Shown piece after piece: positions 20,598 through 33,641 of a DNA stretch of 47,626 nucleotides. The stretch is from Rhizopus sp. PT2906 (Eukaryota; Mucoromycota; Mucoromycetes; Mucorales; Rhizopodaceae). Under the pieces are notes generated by a model. The model did not search any database. It had not been told where the DNA came from and worked only from the letters and a program-made list of their open reading frames with translations. The position numbers and the translations under genes are program-made. Positions within the stretch are counted from its first letter, which is position 1, and every line of letters begins with the position of its first letter. The stretch is taken from the NCBI GenBank assembly GCA_025529335.1, contig JAMYHX010000336.1, positions 1 to 47,626 on the forward strand, written 5' to 3'.

Positions 20598-22687
20598 ATG
20601 TCTGTCGAATACGAAGGTGCCATTGGTATCGATTTGGGTACAACGTAAATATCGTTTCTTATATTGTAATTATGTGTTGCAAGAGATTCTAAACTGTATG
20701 CTTTAGTTATTCTTGTGTTGGTGTCTGGGAATCCGAACGTGTTGAAATCATTGCCAACGAGCAAGGTAACCGTACTACTCCCTCCTATGTCGCTTTCTCT
20801 GACAAGGAGCGTCTCATTGGTGATGCTGCCAAGAACCAAGCTGCCATGAACCCCAAGAACACCGTCTTCGATGCTAAGCGTTTGATCGGTCGTCGTTTCG
20901 ATGATGCCGATGTCAAGGCTGACATGAAGCACTGGCCCTTCACTGTTGTCGAACAAAACGAAAACCCCTTCGTTCAAGTTGAATTCGAAGGTGAAACTAA
21001 GACCTACTCTCCTCAAGGTAAGCTCATACTCCATCTGATTTCCCCTTCATGTATATTAACTTTGCTGTAGAAATTTCCTCCATGGTCTTGATCAAGATGA
21101 AGGAAATTGCCGAAGCTAAGCTCGGTAAGAAGGTCACCAAGGCTGTTGTCACTGTTCCTGCCTACTTCAATGACAGTAAGTTATTTTTTTAATGGAGTTT
21201 TATTTTTTTGCGGGAACCAACCATATTTTTTCTTTTGTAAAAAGGTCAGCGTCAAGCCACTAAGGATGCCGGTACCATTGCTGGTCTCGATGTTCTCCGT
21301 ATCATCAACGAACCCACTGCTGCTGGTAAGTTATGAATAATACAAGAGTAACAAGGTACTCATACACCTTATAGCCATCGCCTACGGTTTGGATGCCAAC
21401 GACAAGAAGGAACGTAACGTCCTCATCTACGATTTGGGTGGAGGAACCTTCGATGTCTCTCTCTTGACTATCTCTGGTGGTGTCTTTGCTGTCAAGGCCA
21501 CTGCTGGTAACACTCACTTGGGTGGTGAAGATTTCGATAACGCTCTCGTCAACCACTTCGTCCAAGAAATCAAGCGCAAGCACAAGAAGGACATCTCCGG
21601 TGACGCCCGTGCTCTCCGTCGTCTCCGTTCTGCCTCCGAACGTGCTAAGCGTACCTTGTCTTCTTTGACCCAAACCACTGTCGAAGTTGACTCTCTCTTC
21701 GAAGGTGTTGATTTCCAATCCACCATCACTCGTGCCAAGTTTGAAGAAATCAACTCTACTGCTTTCGCCGGTACCGTTGAGCCCGTTGAACGTGTCTTGA
21801 AGGATGCTAAGGTTGACAAGAAGAACGTTGATGAAATTGTCCTTGTCGGTGGTTCCACCCGTATCCCCAAGATCCAATCCCTCCTCCAAGACCTCTTTGG
21901 TGGTAAGGAATTGAACAAGTCCATCAACCCTGATGAAGCTGTTGCCTACGGTGCTGCCGTTCAAGCCGCTGTTCTCACTAACCAAGCTGGTAACGAAAAG
22001 ACTCAAGACCTCCTCTTGTTGGATGTTGTCCCTCTTTCTCTTGGTATTGAAATGCAAGGTGGTATCATGGCTGTTGTCGTTCCCCGTAACTCCCCCATCC
22101 CTTGTCAAAAGTCCAAGGTCTTCACCACTGCTGCCGATAACCAAACCACTGTCACTTTCCCTGTCTACGAAGGTGAACGTTTGATGACCAAGGAAAACAA
22201 CCTTCTCGGTGAATTCTCTCTCTCCGGTCTTATTCCTGCTCCCCGTGGTACTCCCGAGCTCCTCTGTACCTTTGATCTCGATGCCAACGGTATCTTGAAG
22301 GTCACTGCTCAAGACAAAACCACCGGTCGCAAGGCTGATGTCACCATCTCCAACTCTACTCGTCTCTCTGCTGCTGATATTGAACGTATGGTTCAAGATG
22401 CTGCCAAGAACGCTGACGCTGACAAGGAACGTGAAGCCGTTGTCCAAGCTAAGCAAGACCTCGAAGCTTACGTCTACCAAGTCGAGAACAACATTGCTGA
22501 CCCCAACGTCAACATGAAGCTCCGTCGTGCTGACCGTGAAGCTATTGAAACCGCTTTGGCCGAAGCCATGGAACTCATGGATATCTCTGCCGACGAAGCC
22601 AATGCTGATGACCTCAAGACTGCTCAATCCAAGTTGAAGCGCGCTACCACTCGTGCTTTCGCTCACGTCTACTCTCAACGCCGTTAA
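20598..22687 (+). CDS. SSB1: Ribosome-associated Hsp70 chaperone, Ssb type
   Basis: Five exons (20598-20644, 20707-21017, 21071-21175, 21245-21325, 21375-22687) encode about 618 residues, close to the 613 of yeast Ssb1. Hsp70 signatures are present: IGIDLGTTYS, DLGGGTFDVSLL and VLVGGSTRIPK. The DVKADMKHWPF region, the VDSLFEGVDF block and the end without a C-terminal EEVD point to the Ssb class rather than cytosolic Ssa. Ssb binds nascent chains at the ribosome together with the RAC partners. Codon use is strikingly biased to C-ending codons (GTC, AAG, GGT), unlike neighbours, as expected for a very highly expressed gene. The promoter has a CT run directly before the ATG. Confidence 0.93.
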
Positions 22688-23028
22688 ATAACTTAGACAA
22701 CCATCTACATTCTCCAGCATTAGATCTAAATGAACCTCTCTGTATTGGTTATTTTTGTAAAAAGTACTGATAAATAAAAAACTTAATCTACTGTTACATA
22801 TGCAATTTTCAGAAATTAGGTTCGCATACTGTTTTTAATTACACACTTCATCTTTCTATTGTTTCCAACTTGACATCATCCTTTTTTAAGATATAAAGAT
22901 GTACTACTCATTTATACTCTCTCTTCAAAACAAGTAGATAATGTTAATAACTGATTTACTAATCGTTCTTTGGCTTCTTTTTAAGTTTTATTTTATTATA
23001 AAGTCTGAATAAAATGTGTACAAATGAT
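22688..23028. other. Intergenic between convergent SSB1 and PRT1
   Basis: A+T-rich 3' flank shared by two convergent genes, with likely polyadenylation signals (AATAAA near 22773). No other feature seen. Confidence 0.5.
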
Positions 23029-25327
23029 CTAACCAATGATTTCTTCAGTCTCTTCAATGACTTCTTCAACCCATTCTTCGATGACTTCAGTTCTGTCTTC
23101 ATCAGCCAATTTGACTTGCTTACCGAGCGCATTGCGTTCTTCATCGAGTGTGCGCTCGACATTCTTTCTCCAGGCGTACCATTCTTCAAATGCCTTCTTG
23201 CGTTCAGCACGAAGCTTAGCAGCAGTAGCATCACCCATGGCAAGATCTTCTTCATCAAACTGCTTAGAGTATTGACGAAGGTTCTTCTTGATCTTCTTCT
23301 TTTGTTCTTCAGATAACAAGCTTTCAGGACGAGGTCTCCAGAGCAACTGCTTAAAGTTTTCAATGTTTTGCTTGAACAATTGTTGACCCTTGAAGTCCCA
23401 GATACAGAAACCGTGATCGGCAGAGTTGCGCCACATGCTGGATCCAGTGACAACGTAACGACCAGTAGGATCCCACTCGACATCACTGACACCATAGTGT
23501 TCCTGAGTAGACAGTAACTGCACAGATGCACCAGGGTTCTTCTTATCCTTCTTGTCGGTCGTAAGGGGCTCAAAGTCAAGATCATAGAACTCAAGATCGG
23601 CATTGCTGACGGAACGCAGAGTGGCCAGGACGATGTTGTGACCCTTGGGTGACCAGAAGAGGTAGTTGGCTGTCTTCTTTTCGAGTGTCTTCATCAATCT
23701 GAAGCCAGAAGCACTCTTCTTGGACTTGTCGAGATAGAAGAACTTGACATCGGTCTTGATCGTGGCAGGCGCTTGGCCGTGTGCAGGTGTAGCGCCAAAG
23801 TTAGGATCGCTGGTGGTGATGACAGCGAAACGGTCGCCATAAGGTTCCCAGGCAAATGCGATCATTGGGTCCTTCAGGTCGATCGTTTCCACAGGAACAC
23901 CCTTTTGATTGACATCAAAGATTTCAATGTTTGCAAAAGTAGATTTCTTGGTCTTTGTATGACGGTCTGCCTTGACAGCCAAGTAATGACCTTGATTCTG
24001 CCAGTAGAGCTTACATTCTGAGACATTGAACAAAGTCTTGGTAGCTATGGTTTCCTTGGAGGGAATGCCCATCAGGTTGACACGGGCAGGTTGGTTACCG
24101 GATTCAGGAATCCAGAAGGCCAAGACTTCTTCCTTTTGGTAGATCTTGAGGTCTGAGGCATCGCCCTTGGCAGGTGACCATTCGAAATCAACAATACCAG
24201 GCACCTTAATACTCTTCTTTCCGACCAAGCCCATGGAAGGTGCTTCATAAACAGATAATTGTTGACCGGGAACGACACGAGCAAAATATTTTTCAGAAGC
24301 AGACCACTTGAACATCGGCCAGCGAACGGTCTTTTGCTCTTCGGAGGTTTGAACAAGAGGGAAGGTACGTAACAAGTTACCTGTCTTGACATCCCAGATG
24401 ATGACTTGGTTGCCTTCATCGTATTCACTGAAGGGGTGTTGGTTCTCGGGTAATTTGGCTAAGCTGATAGGTTCGTTGGACCAAGTGACGAGATAGCGCT
24501 CATTAGGAGAGAAATCGATCAATTTGACACCAGGATGGACGAAACGAACAATCTTGTTCCAGGAAGGACCACCCCAGAGGGCAATACCTTGAGTGTGGAA
24601 AGTGGCAAGGTAAGAACCCTTGGGTGACCATTGAACATAGGTTTCTGTCCAGTTCTACACATCACGTCAATCATCTATTGTATAAATAAGTATAGTAACT
24701 TACAGCTCTAGTGTAGACATGTTCTGGTGGATCGCTCTTTCTGTTCCAGAATACAGATACATCATCGCCTTTATACATGACAAATTGGTCGCGAGCCAAT
24801 GGGTCCATCAAGTAACTCTTCAAGTGCTCTTTAGGAGTGAAAGGTTCGATTTCAGGTTCAACATATTCTTCATTCATGTCGCTATACTTTTCAACATCGG
24901 TGAACTTGTTGACACTAAGAGTAATAGTCTTTGTCATTTTATAGCCATCCAACTTTTTCACTGCAGCATGAGCAGATTCTGCTGAAACAAAGTCGATAAA
25001 GAGATAACTATGAATAAGGGGATAAGCCTTTTGTTGTTTGCTTTGGCTTTGTTTCCTTTACCCTGAGCTAGTCTTTTTTCCTTCGTCATTAGGTGTCATG
25101 GGCATCCAAACGCCATTTTCTTTGATTTCACCTGCTTCTTTTGTAAAGAGTTTACTAATGACACTGATGAATTTTGCCTCTTTTGCTTCATCAACAATGG
25201 GAGCACCATCGACGACGACAATAGTGTCAAAGTCGGTTTCCATGGGAACATGATGCTTTTCATAAATATCATCAAAGTTGATGTCTTCTTCTCTTTCTGG
25301 AAGATTGTTCAAGTCGAAACCGGGCAT
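23029..25327 (-). CDS. PRT1: Translation initiation factor eIF3 subunit b
   Basis: Three minus-strand exons (25062-25327, 24704-25007, 23029-24654) encode about 731 residues, the usual fungal length. An acidic N-terminal segment precedes an RRM (YLFIDFVSAESAHAAVKKL; about residues 45-135) that binds eIF3j and eIF3a. WD-type beta-propeller repeats then follow, with WSPKGSYLATFH, IALWGG, LIDFSPNERYLVTWS and VIIWDVKTG. A second half carries GVSDVEWDPTGRYVVTGSS and a C-terminal coiled region rich in Glu and Lys. eIF3b is the scaffold of the eIF3 complex on the 40S subunit. It is divergent from the oxygenase-like gene at 25641. Confidence 0.94.
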
Positions 25328-25640
25328 TGTATCTATATATAAAGAGAAGAAACTGGGAAAAGGAAAAAAATCTGATTTTTGAAGGACGCAAGCCACAGAA
25401 AATTAAGCTTTTCGAAATTTAAATATCGCGTATGATCAATATGTAGTGTATATATGCCTAGTGTCCATGAAAGATAAGCACAAGGACGGATGATAGATGT
25501 CATCATAAAAAGGATCAATATAGAGGGATAAGTCCCTTCCAAAAAAAGAACGATGACCTCAGCAGTAGACGTCAATTAAGTTGTGCGCGGTGAGAAAATA
25601 ATGACGCTTGTCTCTTTTTTTTTTCTCTTTTTTGCATAAA
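25328..25640. promoter_or_regulatory. Divergent promoter, PRT1 / oxygenase-like gene
   Basis: A 313-base region between two start codons. A T/C-rich run sits just before 25641 and an AGAGAAG-rich tract just upstream of PRT1. No coding sequence supported. Confidence 0.4.
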
Positions 25641-26688
25641 ATGTCAAATAACCAGCAGACTTTAGAAGATCGTCTTCTTCGCATGGCAGCTACTGATGTC
25701 AGTGATCTACCTGCCTTTCCTGATAATAAGAGCGACCTTCCCTCTGACTTTGAATATGACCCCAATAACTATGAACAAGAAGAAGAAGTAGTTGAGGAGA
25801 TAACAGAAGCTGAGCTGTTAAAGTATCTGGATGAACAAGAAGATGCTCTCTCGATAGTACAAAGATTATTCTATCACGAACTAAACACTACAGAGTATCA
25901 ACATCAATGCTCATCATGGGATCTACAGTGTTTGACTCCCAATGACGTAGAAGAACTGTATGGTAAAGGATGGACCGAGATTGAAGGGTTGATTGATTTG
26001 AATATATTGAGAGGTAAGCTTGTTTTTATTGAGCTACATGATTCTAAATGATTTTCCAAAAAAAAGGGGCATTTGAGGAATCAAGAAACTTACAAGAATG
26101 TAACTCGTTTGTTCCTCCAAGCCAATTAAAAGAAACTTTGGATGATCCATATAGAGATGTTACTGCCCGTGGTGATTCGATTATTTGGTAATTCTAGAAT
26201 CATTGCTGAAAACGAAATCTAATGTCTTGATCAGGTTAGACCCCCAAGGTAACGTTGACAACCAAGCATCGATAGAACCCCCACCCTATCTTGAAAAGGT
26301 CTTGGCCTTCTTACAAGGACCTCTCTTTCATGATATATCAAGAATGATCCGACTGATAGGACAGAGACTAGAATGCCAATTGTCATTTTATCATTCGAAT
26401 GGCGCACGATATGAAAGACACAGAGATGCATTTCCAACAGATGATCCAAATGATCTCTATCAAAGACGTGTAACAGTGGTAGTGTTCTTAAATCCTGGCT
26501 GGATGTCAGGAGATGGCGGAGAATTGAAAATATATGGCCGAAAGGATAAAAAGGGAATGCCTGAAGGAGCAGAAAGAGTGATTAGACCGCAACTAGGGCG
26601 TATGGTGATTATGATGAGTGGTGCGATAGACTATGAAATGATGCCCTCCTATAAAGACCACTTTATGTTGACCACATGGCTGAGGTAA
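25641..26688 (+). CDS. 2-oxoglutarate/Fe(II) oxygenase-fold protein (P4H-like)
   Basis: Three exons (25641-26013, 26067-26187, 26235-26688) encode about 315 residues. An acidic N-terminal region of about 130 residues has no recognised domain. The C-terminal part resembles the prolyl-4-hydroxylase/EGLN double-stranded beta helix: LSFYHSNGARYERHRDAFP supplies the HxD pair, RRVTVVVFLNPGW and GGELKIYG form core strands, and RPQLGRMVIMMSG leads to the final strand DHFMLTTWL. Where related enzymes have the second metal His, this protein reads AIDYEMMPS, so the position is Tyr. The expected 2OG-binding Arg before the last strand appears to be His. It may be an inactive or altered member. Substrate unknown. 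Confidence 0.7.
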
Positions 26689-27850
26689 ATGTTCTACTTT
26701 CTTTCTTCTGCAGCATCAGTATGACAATGTGATACGTTCGATTTAAATAAAGGAAAGGCTTATTTTATCAGTTAAAGGTCAGTAAAAACCAAAGCGTTGG
26801 CATTTCAGGCACCGTTTATTTTTAGTGAGCATAGGCCCCTCACAAAAAGATCAGCTTTGTCGGAACAAAGGTCAATTGGGGTAAGCTAAGCCAGATCTTT
26901 AACAAAAGATGATAAAGTCATCTTGAATTTTGGAAATTACTAGCTCTCTTTAAGCCCTAACGCCTGTATAGTCTATCAGACGTGTCATTTAGAGTTTTTT
27001 CTATAGCATTTTTTTGAAGCTTCTTTTGACTTTATTTGTTAGTCCTTCCATTGCTTTCTATTGACACGATTTGCTTTGTAAAACAAGATAATAACCCATG
27101 ATGGTCGTGGCATTTGATGTGGTTTGTGATGCGTAAGAAAGCGCTCCAGGGCAATTATGTTGCCTAAAATCTTTTGATATGAGTGGTCTGATACAACATC
27201 AGCAGTCAACAGCACATATTACTTTATCACTAGTGGTAAATTCTCTCTGAAGGAGTGAGTCACAATTACCAGAACAACGGGGCAATGCTTTGTAGCGCTT
27301 ATAAGCATGAAATGAATATTGTGTAGTGATGCGTTTACCTTTATTATAATAACCAACAAGTTGATAACTTGCCAAGTAGATTCTTTGTTAAATCTCTATT
27401 AAACATTATACTCAATTCGTATCAAACACGTCCTATTGTATAAGCCCTGAGCATAAAATCGTGACTAACTTGATATCATATCACTGACTAAAGAGCGAAT
27501 AATCGGTATTAATAATTATGATGCGAGTTCGATTAGCGTAAGATCTAGAAATTTTTCATTCGTGCAATCTTTATTCTTTATGTGTTCAAAGAAATTTTGT
27601 AGCATTTAATTTAAGCTTCCAAAAGCTGTACCACGTATTCCTATAAAAAATGCTCACACACATGTGCTGTCTGTCTCACAAATCTTTACTTTCTAAATGC
27701 GGATCACGATATCCAATCAAGCCCCTTTTCCCACACAGCTCACAAGTGACAATAGTATCAAAGTTTAACACTCAGTCTATTTCAGTGAACAATAGTCGCA
27801 CTCTGTACAACGAATTTCATCTTTTCTTTCTTATCTCTTTTACATTTAAC
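26689..27850. other. Intergenic region, 1.16 kb
   Basis: No gene recognised. An in-frame extension upstream of 27851 begins at 27650, but its composition differs from the arrestin domain and it is treated as 5' leader. Confidence 0.4.
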
Positions 27851-29991
27851 ATGAAGGAAGGATTTCAGTCTATAAAGATTGGACCATTCACAGACCATTT
27901 AGAGTTTATTGGTCTTATCAAGAGTTCAAACCCTGCTGCAGGATCCAGTCTGAGGGGAACTCTTGAACTATCCGTTCAAAAGACAATCAAGGTCAAGTCA
28001 ATGTCATTAAAGTTCAAGGGCAAGTCTCAAGCTACTTATACACGACCAAATGATTTGCAAAAATTTACAATTACTGCAAAAATACTGCCTAAATTAAAGA
28101 CAAAAATAGTCGAAAAATCACTTACGCTTCACCATGGACACCACACGTTTCCTTGGGAACTAGACATTCCAAATGTATACCCACAGACATATAGTTCAGA
28201 CCGATGTGATATTAGTTACTATTTGGAATTGAAAATATATCTTGGCGTAGGTCGCTCAGTCACCGTACAACATCCAATCACTATCCACAGGCACTTGGTT
28301 GCTTCACCTCAGTCAGCTGCACTGATGAATACAAAATTGTATCAATATACATCACCAGATAAATTTCACTACCAAATTGAAGCACCCAAGGTTATTTGCC
28401 TTGACCAGGAGTATTTCCCGTTATCTATCAAATATACTTGCTTCAGTGGCTCTTTGCTGAGTCACATTCGTACCTTTATCGTTCAAACAGAGGTTCACAG
28501 GTAATTTCAGAAAAGAAAAAAAAAAGTAACTGCGCAGAGTAAATTGATATCCTTCCTAGAATGAGAAACTTGACAAAAATTGAAATTGAAAGAAAATCAA
28601 CAGCTGATCAGCCTAGTTTGTCAAAGACAATAACACATCTCGATCCTGCCATGATCAATTACATAAGCACTCAGTCAGACAACATCAACGATCATTCTTT
28701 ACTTTTAAAGCAAAAGGTGCCTAAAATCGGAATCATCTGTGGAACAGAATCACCGCTGGTTGCCATTTATCACCAACTAGACATTACCTTTGATTTAGGC
28801 AATGACAAGGTGCAGACAAGGATTCCCATCTATGTGAGCTCTCTTCCTACAACCTATACCAAACCCGTTCTGGATGAGAGCTTTGCTTCAGTAAAGTACG
28901 AAATGGAATCACGACCTCATCAAAAGCCGATGTCTACGGACGTACTAAACTCACCCATTCCCGAAGACAGACCACAAAAACGTGGCACTAGGTTCAGTAT
29001 AAGGAGGTCTCTGTCCGATCAAATGTTGGGTGGTAAAATAGCCTCAGACAAGCAAAAGCCCAACTTTTTGGATCCAAGTCAATCGTCCTCATCAACCACA
29101 ATATCATCTTCTCTTTCTCCTCCTCCTCTTCCTCCTCCAAAGGCTGCTGGCAGCACGAAAATCCCAACACCCATTGATACAGGTCTTGCGAATCAATTAG
29201 AGTCCATTCGTTTAGCTGGATCAGACGATGTGAATTCAAGTGCGCAAGCGTACTACATGGGCTCACCCCTTTTGTCACAAGGTGTCATGTCGCCCTCGAT
29301 GGAACCTAATTCTGGACTTTTCCCACCCCCTAGACGTCCTCGCAAGAAGACAGTGACTACAGATGATTCAAACCGTTCTTTAACCAGTCGTATGCCAGGC
29401 ACAAACCATTCATTTACAGTAGACGTCATGAAGAGGATACCTGAAGACGTACCAAGCATACCATTGCCCACACCACCAACTTCCGGCAGACTATCCGATC
29501 TATCTCAGCCACACTTGGCGGCACCCACTCCTTATAGTGTATCATCTCCTACTTCTCCACGCGCACCATTGCCAAAACCACATCAGAATCACTTTGATCC
29601 AACTGCTGATCGAATCATTCGCAGCTCCGCTCTGAGTCGAAGCAGCAGTGATAACAGTAGCCTCAGTCGCCGGAGCAGTACCAGTAGTTGCAGCAGTTGC
29701 AGTAGCTCCGGCCTTCGCCTTGGACATTTGAAGCCCATACCTTATAGACAATCTGACGCGACGTCAGGTAGCAGTAATAGTAGGAAATACTCTGAATCCG
29801 TAAATCACTATGTCTCTGCTGAGCTACCCCCTCTTCCTTCCTTTTCATTACCCAACTCTGCTGATCTTCTTCGACAACATATGACATCCATTCCTTCAGA
29901 CTATATAGACCTAAGCGACGATGAAGAAGAATTTGATATTCTTGTCTATCGTGACTTAGTTGATGACGATGGGTTATCTTTAACAATGTAA
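27851..29991 (+). CDS. Alpha-arrestin family protein
   Basis: Two exons (27851-28500, 28560-29991) give about 693 residues. The first 350 residues have arrestin N- and C-lobe features: LRGTLELSVQKTIKVKSMSLKFKGK, LTLHHGHHTFPWELDIP, CDISYYLELKIYLG and VICLDQEYFPLSIKY. They are followed by strands leading to PLVAIYHQLDITF and IPIYVSSLP. The rest is disordered, rich in Ser and Pro with many potential phosphosites, and ends in an acidic DDEEEFD segment. Fungal alpha-arrestins recruit Rsp5-type ubiquitin ligases to plasma-membrane transporters. No PPxY motif was seen, so ligase binding, if any, would use another route. The start at 27851 is chosen because homology begins there; an upstream in-frame ATG at 27650 exists. 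Confidence 0.8.
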
Positions 29992-30256
29992 TATGTATAA
30001 CTTTTTATGTATGAGCTCTTGCAATAAACAATAAACCATTCCTTATTTATGATTTACTGACATGGTTTTTTTTTTTTTAAAAAAAAAAAAAAAGAACTTT
30101 TTTTCTTTATATAAAAACAATTGTTGTGATAGAAGAAATGGAATGAAAAAGGAGGAGGAATATAAAGAATACTATTTAAATGATTTTGGTATACATCAAA
30201 CAATAAAGATACAAGAAATAAAGTATTAGTAAAGAATAAAATAAAATAGAGGGATG

Positions 30257-31257
30257 TTAAACTAATGCAAGTTCTAATGTCCAAGTTCTTCTTGCCCATA
30301 GTCGAATGGGTTCTCCTTTTAATTCGATTGAAATGCCATCCCACCAGCACTTTCTCTATAAAAGGATAAAGGTCAGTCTATCAAAACGATATGTACAACT
30401 AAAGCTATTACTGCAGGCTTCCTCCAAAACAAAAAGAGTTTTTGAGCAGTAGCCATATGATTATCTGGGCCAATTGTCTTCAATAAGACTAATGCCATAC
30501 TAACAATGATTGTTCGCATTGGCTCAATTTCACGGTACCCCCATCGGTCGTCTCTTTGGAAACCAGCATCACACAACATATCGATCAAATGCTGCTCTGC
30601 AATATTATTTTCTCTCGAAATATTCTTCTGTAAAGCGTCAAAGATGTGGTCATGCTTTTTCAAGTATTGACCCGCTTCTAACTTGAGATGTTTGATATCT
30701 TGCTTCTTTTGGGTTGGGAGACAAAAGTATTCAAGTTCTTCACGTAATACAATGATAGGCTGCTTCGTCAAGAGTGTGTAATAGACTGGTGAAGTGGCTG
30801 CAGAGGTCGTCAACAAACGTTGAAGATCAGCGTTCTGTTGATTCTCGTCTCGGACTTTGGCTGCATAGGAATAGAATTTTAAGACGAAATTCAAACTAGC
30901 TGGATCAAAGTCGACAACATGAACCTGCTCGTCTACACCTAATGAGTGATTAGAGAGACCATCATAGTCTTCGTCCTCATCGTTATATTCCTCAGGTGGT
31001 CGTGCTAATACAAGGCCATTTGGAAACATGGCAATCAAGAGACTTTCTGGCAAATTGATCAATATTTCTCGGTCTAGTTCCATACGAGTTCCTCTCAAGT
31101 CGAGCTTTAACTTTTGCGGAATGGCGTCGTGATTGTCAAAGTCATCAAAGTCATCTTGAGATAATTGTTGTTGGGCTTGATAAATGACTTCTTCGTTGTT
31201 TAAAGTACTACCGTCTTCTGGTTCAGGCACCTGAGCAATAGGTGACTCTGAAGCCAT
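30257..31257 (-). CDS. WHI2: Whi2-like BTB/POZ protein
   Basis: Two minus-strand exons (30412-31257, 30257-30355) encode about 314 residues. After an acidic leader, the T1/BTB-like domain begins with LKLDLRGTRMELDREILINL and LLIAMFPNGL. Later come DFDPASLNFVLKFY and an EELEYFCLP helix. The C-terminus, completed by the second exon, reads RKCWWDG...VRLW-like and ends ARRTWTLELALV, a hallmark of fungal Whi2 homologues. Whi2 acts with Psr phosphatases in the general stress response and in low-amino-acid suppression of TORC1. Function here is inferred from family only. It is tail-to-tail with the alpha-arrestin gene. Confidence 0.75.
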
Positions 31258-32696
31258 AGTTAATCACACACGCACAAAAAAAAGAGAGGGAAAGAAAGTG
31301 TTGATTCGGTAAAATAGACCATCAATTTGTTCAACTCGTTTTTAAAATATAAAAAAGTTATTTGTACTACCCAAAGCCTATACTTTGCCCATTCAACATG
31401 TTTTGATCTGTCCGTTTTGGTTTCTTTATCAATTGAATTTCTATACTCAGTAATAATGACCCAATGTATCGCTCTGGGTTTGATCCTCGGCCCTCTTTTC
31501 TTACTTTCTTTTTATTTTGTTGCTGTTGTAAGATCAATATTATTATGAATACCATCTATGCGAAATATACAATTAGATGCTGTGTGACATTGAAATGCAA
31601 AATACAGTGTGTTCCTGCTGAAGGACTGCATCTCGCATATTTTATAAGCAGCAATTGGCGTTTAAGGTCGATCCTATTGCGCCTTTTCTTGTTTTTTCAT
31701 ATAATAATTATTTCATTGGATTGAGTCGATTGTATAGTTTTAAAGAAAGGAGTGGTGGGTCTCTTTTTCAATGATTAATCCGCATTTTATTAGTAACCAA
31801 TACATTACTTTAAAAGGAAGAATCATTATACCAACAGACTATGAACAGTATAGCCATTGTCACTCTTATTTTATTCTTGCTGCTTAAATATCTATGTTGC
31901 ATGAAATGGGAAAAATACTTGATTTGTCCATTTGTATACAGTTGTTACTAAGCGTTCTTTCAGTAACAGCCTGCACCTCTCTTTAATAATCGACCTTGAG
32001 CTTAAAATGCTTGACTCTATTAGAATGCTTGTGAATCTATGATGATAGTGACAAGATAAATTGCTGGTAACATCCTTTTATGCACCTTTGTACTACTTTT
32101 GTATTACATGCAGAAGGATGCTTGAACTCTTCTTTTACAAAGAACGCATAAGCGGGTATATGCAGCATTGCGTCTTTTCTTTTCGTTAGCAAAATCATGT
32201 ATCAGCGCTTTAAAATATTTGCTATTGTTTTTTAAAGAAGAAAAATGTACAACTGCATTAGGTAGCTTGCTATTAGTCAGTTGAGTCTAAAGATAAATAC
32301 TCGATTAATATAATGAAGACGTATCCCATGCCTCTTAATTAGCTAGGGTAAGAAAGGTTAAGCTGCGGGTATTTTTTGGTACAAGCCATTTAAAAATGTC
32401 TGGACCTTTAGACATCCATAAGCAAAATGGCAAAAAAATGATGAAACTCTTGCGCATAAACAGCAAAGCCTTCCACACGTTTAATTTACTACGCTTGAAA
32501 AGACATCCATGGCTTTGGAAATAAAGAACTATTGGTTGATATAAATGAAATAACGTTTATTAATCTGCGCAGTGCTTTGATGTAATCACTCGCAATTGAA
32601 TAAAAACATAAAATAGGTATCGCCTTTGCTTTCTTCCACTCTATATAATCAATCATGGAAGTGTTGATCCATAACTTCAAAGTATAATTCGAAAGG
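31258..32696. other. Intergenic region, 1.4 kb
   Basis: The largest gene-free block. Open frames of 62-86 codons near 31330-31720 are hydrophobic and probably random. A 42-codon frame from about 32397 is unsupported. No repeats or RNA genes recognised. Confidence 0.4.
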
Positions 32697-32734
32697 ATGA
32701 CTCCTTTATTTCTTAGCACAAACAAGAAGTCATG

Positions 32735-32908
32735 TATCGGTGTTGCTGTTCTTTTGATCTGTGCTCAACAGGTGTATTCCTTCTTTAGAGTCCCCAAGAA
32801 GCTTCGACATATCCCTGCTGTTTCTGCCTACGCTATGGTGAAGTCTGCACTCAGAGGTCAAGCCCGTGTTGACTGTGAAAGAGAACTACTTTTACCTGTT
32901 TCTCACAA
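32735..32908 (+). repeat. P450 identity block A, copy 1
   Basis: These 174 bases are identical to 35082-35255 in the downstream P450 gene, while flanking coding sequence is clearly diverged. Confidence 0.85.
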
Positions 32909-33641
32909 GGGAAATGGAATCTATCCCGTATGCTGATATAACTAACGATGATAACAGCTGATACTGACTGTTTTTTACTGTGCAGAACAAAGCTACAGTT
33001 TGGACTGTTCACATTGCCGACCGAGTTGCTGCCAAACAATTCTTAATGAGAACAGGCTCACATTTACAAGTTTTAAAAATTGTAATGACATTAACATTTC
33101 ATTTTGAAAAAGACATTTTTCCGAAAGTACGACAACTAACCAACGCGCTTGGGAAAAGGGCACTTGTGACGAAATTTTTGGGCCAAGACAATATCCTCTT
33201 GACAAGCGGCCATCAATGGAAAAAACAGCGAGCAGTAAAGATTTCCAACTGTTAAGAACATATCAATAACTTCATTTTTGATAGTTAATGAACCCAGCTT
33301 TTCATCGATCAATGCCTATCAAAGCAATTGGCGAAGGTGTAAGAGTGCTTTTTTCTGTCATTGATAAAAAGAATGGCAATATCAATGCTACCACAAAGAT
33401 GCAACATTTCACACTCGATGTTCTTGGGATTACAGCATTTGGTACGTCTAACAAAGGGATAGAAGACTGCTGCCCTCGCATTACTTTTACCTTAGGCTTC
33501 GATTTCAAGTCTTTGCAAGGAGACCCTAAAGGGTGGTCCAAAGCCTATCGACTAGTGAATAAGTACATGCTTGATCCTCTCGAATTTATGCTTACAAAAT
33601 GGTCTTTTCTTCTTTGCCTTGATATTTCTGAAAAGAGAAGG

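Noticed and set aside
21305..22720. Minus-strand open frame of about 471 codons
   Set aside because: It lies entirely antisense to the Hsp70 gene. Long antisense frames over Hsp70 are a known by-product of its codon bias; the product has no recognisable fold.
27650..27850. N-terminal extension of the alpha-arrestin
   Set aside because: In frame, but composition differs and arrestin similarity begins at 27851; treated as leader.
33442..33495. Retained in-frame coding segment in P450 copy 1
   Set aside because: It is 54 bases with no stop and could be read through, but has a GT donor, TCTAAC branch-like site and TTAG acceptor at the same place as a clear intron in copy 2, so it is treated as an intron.
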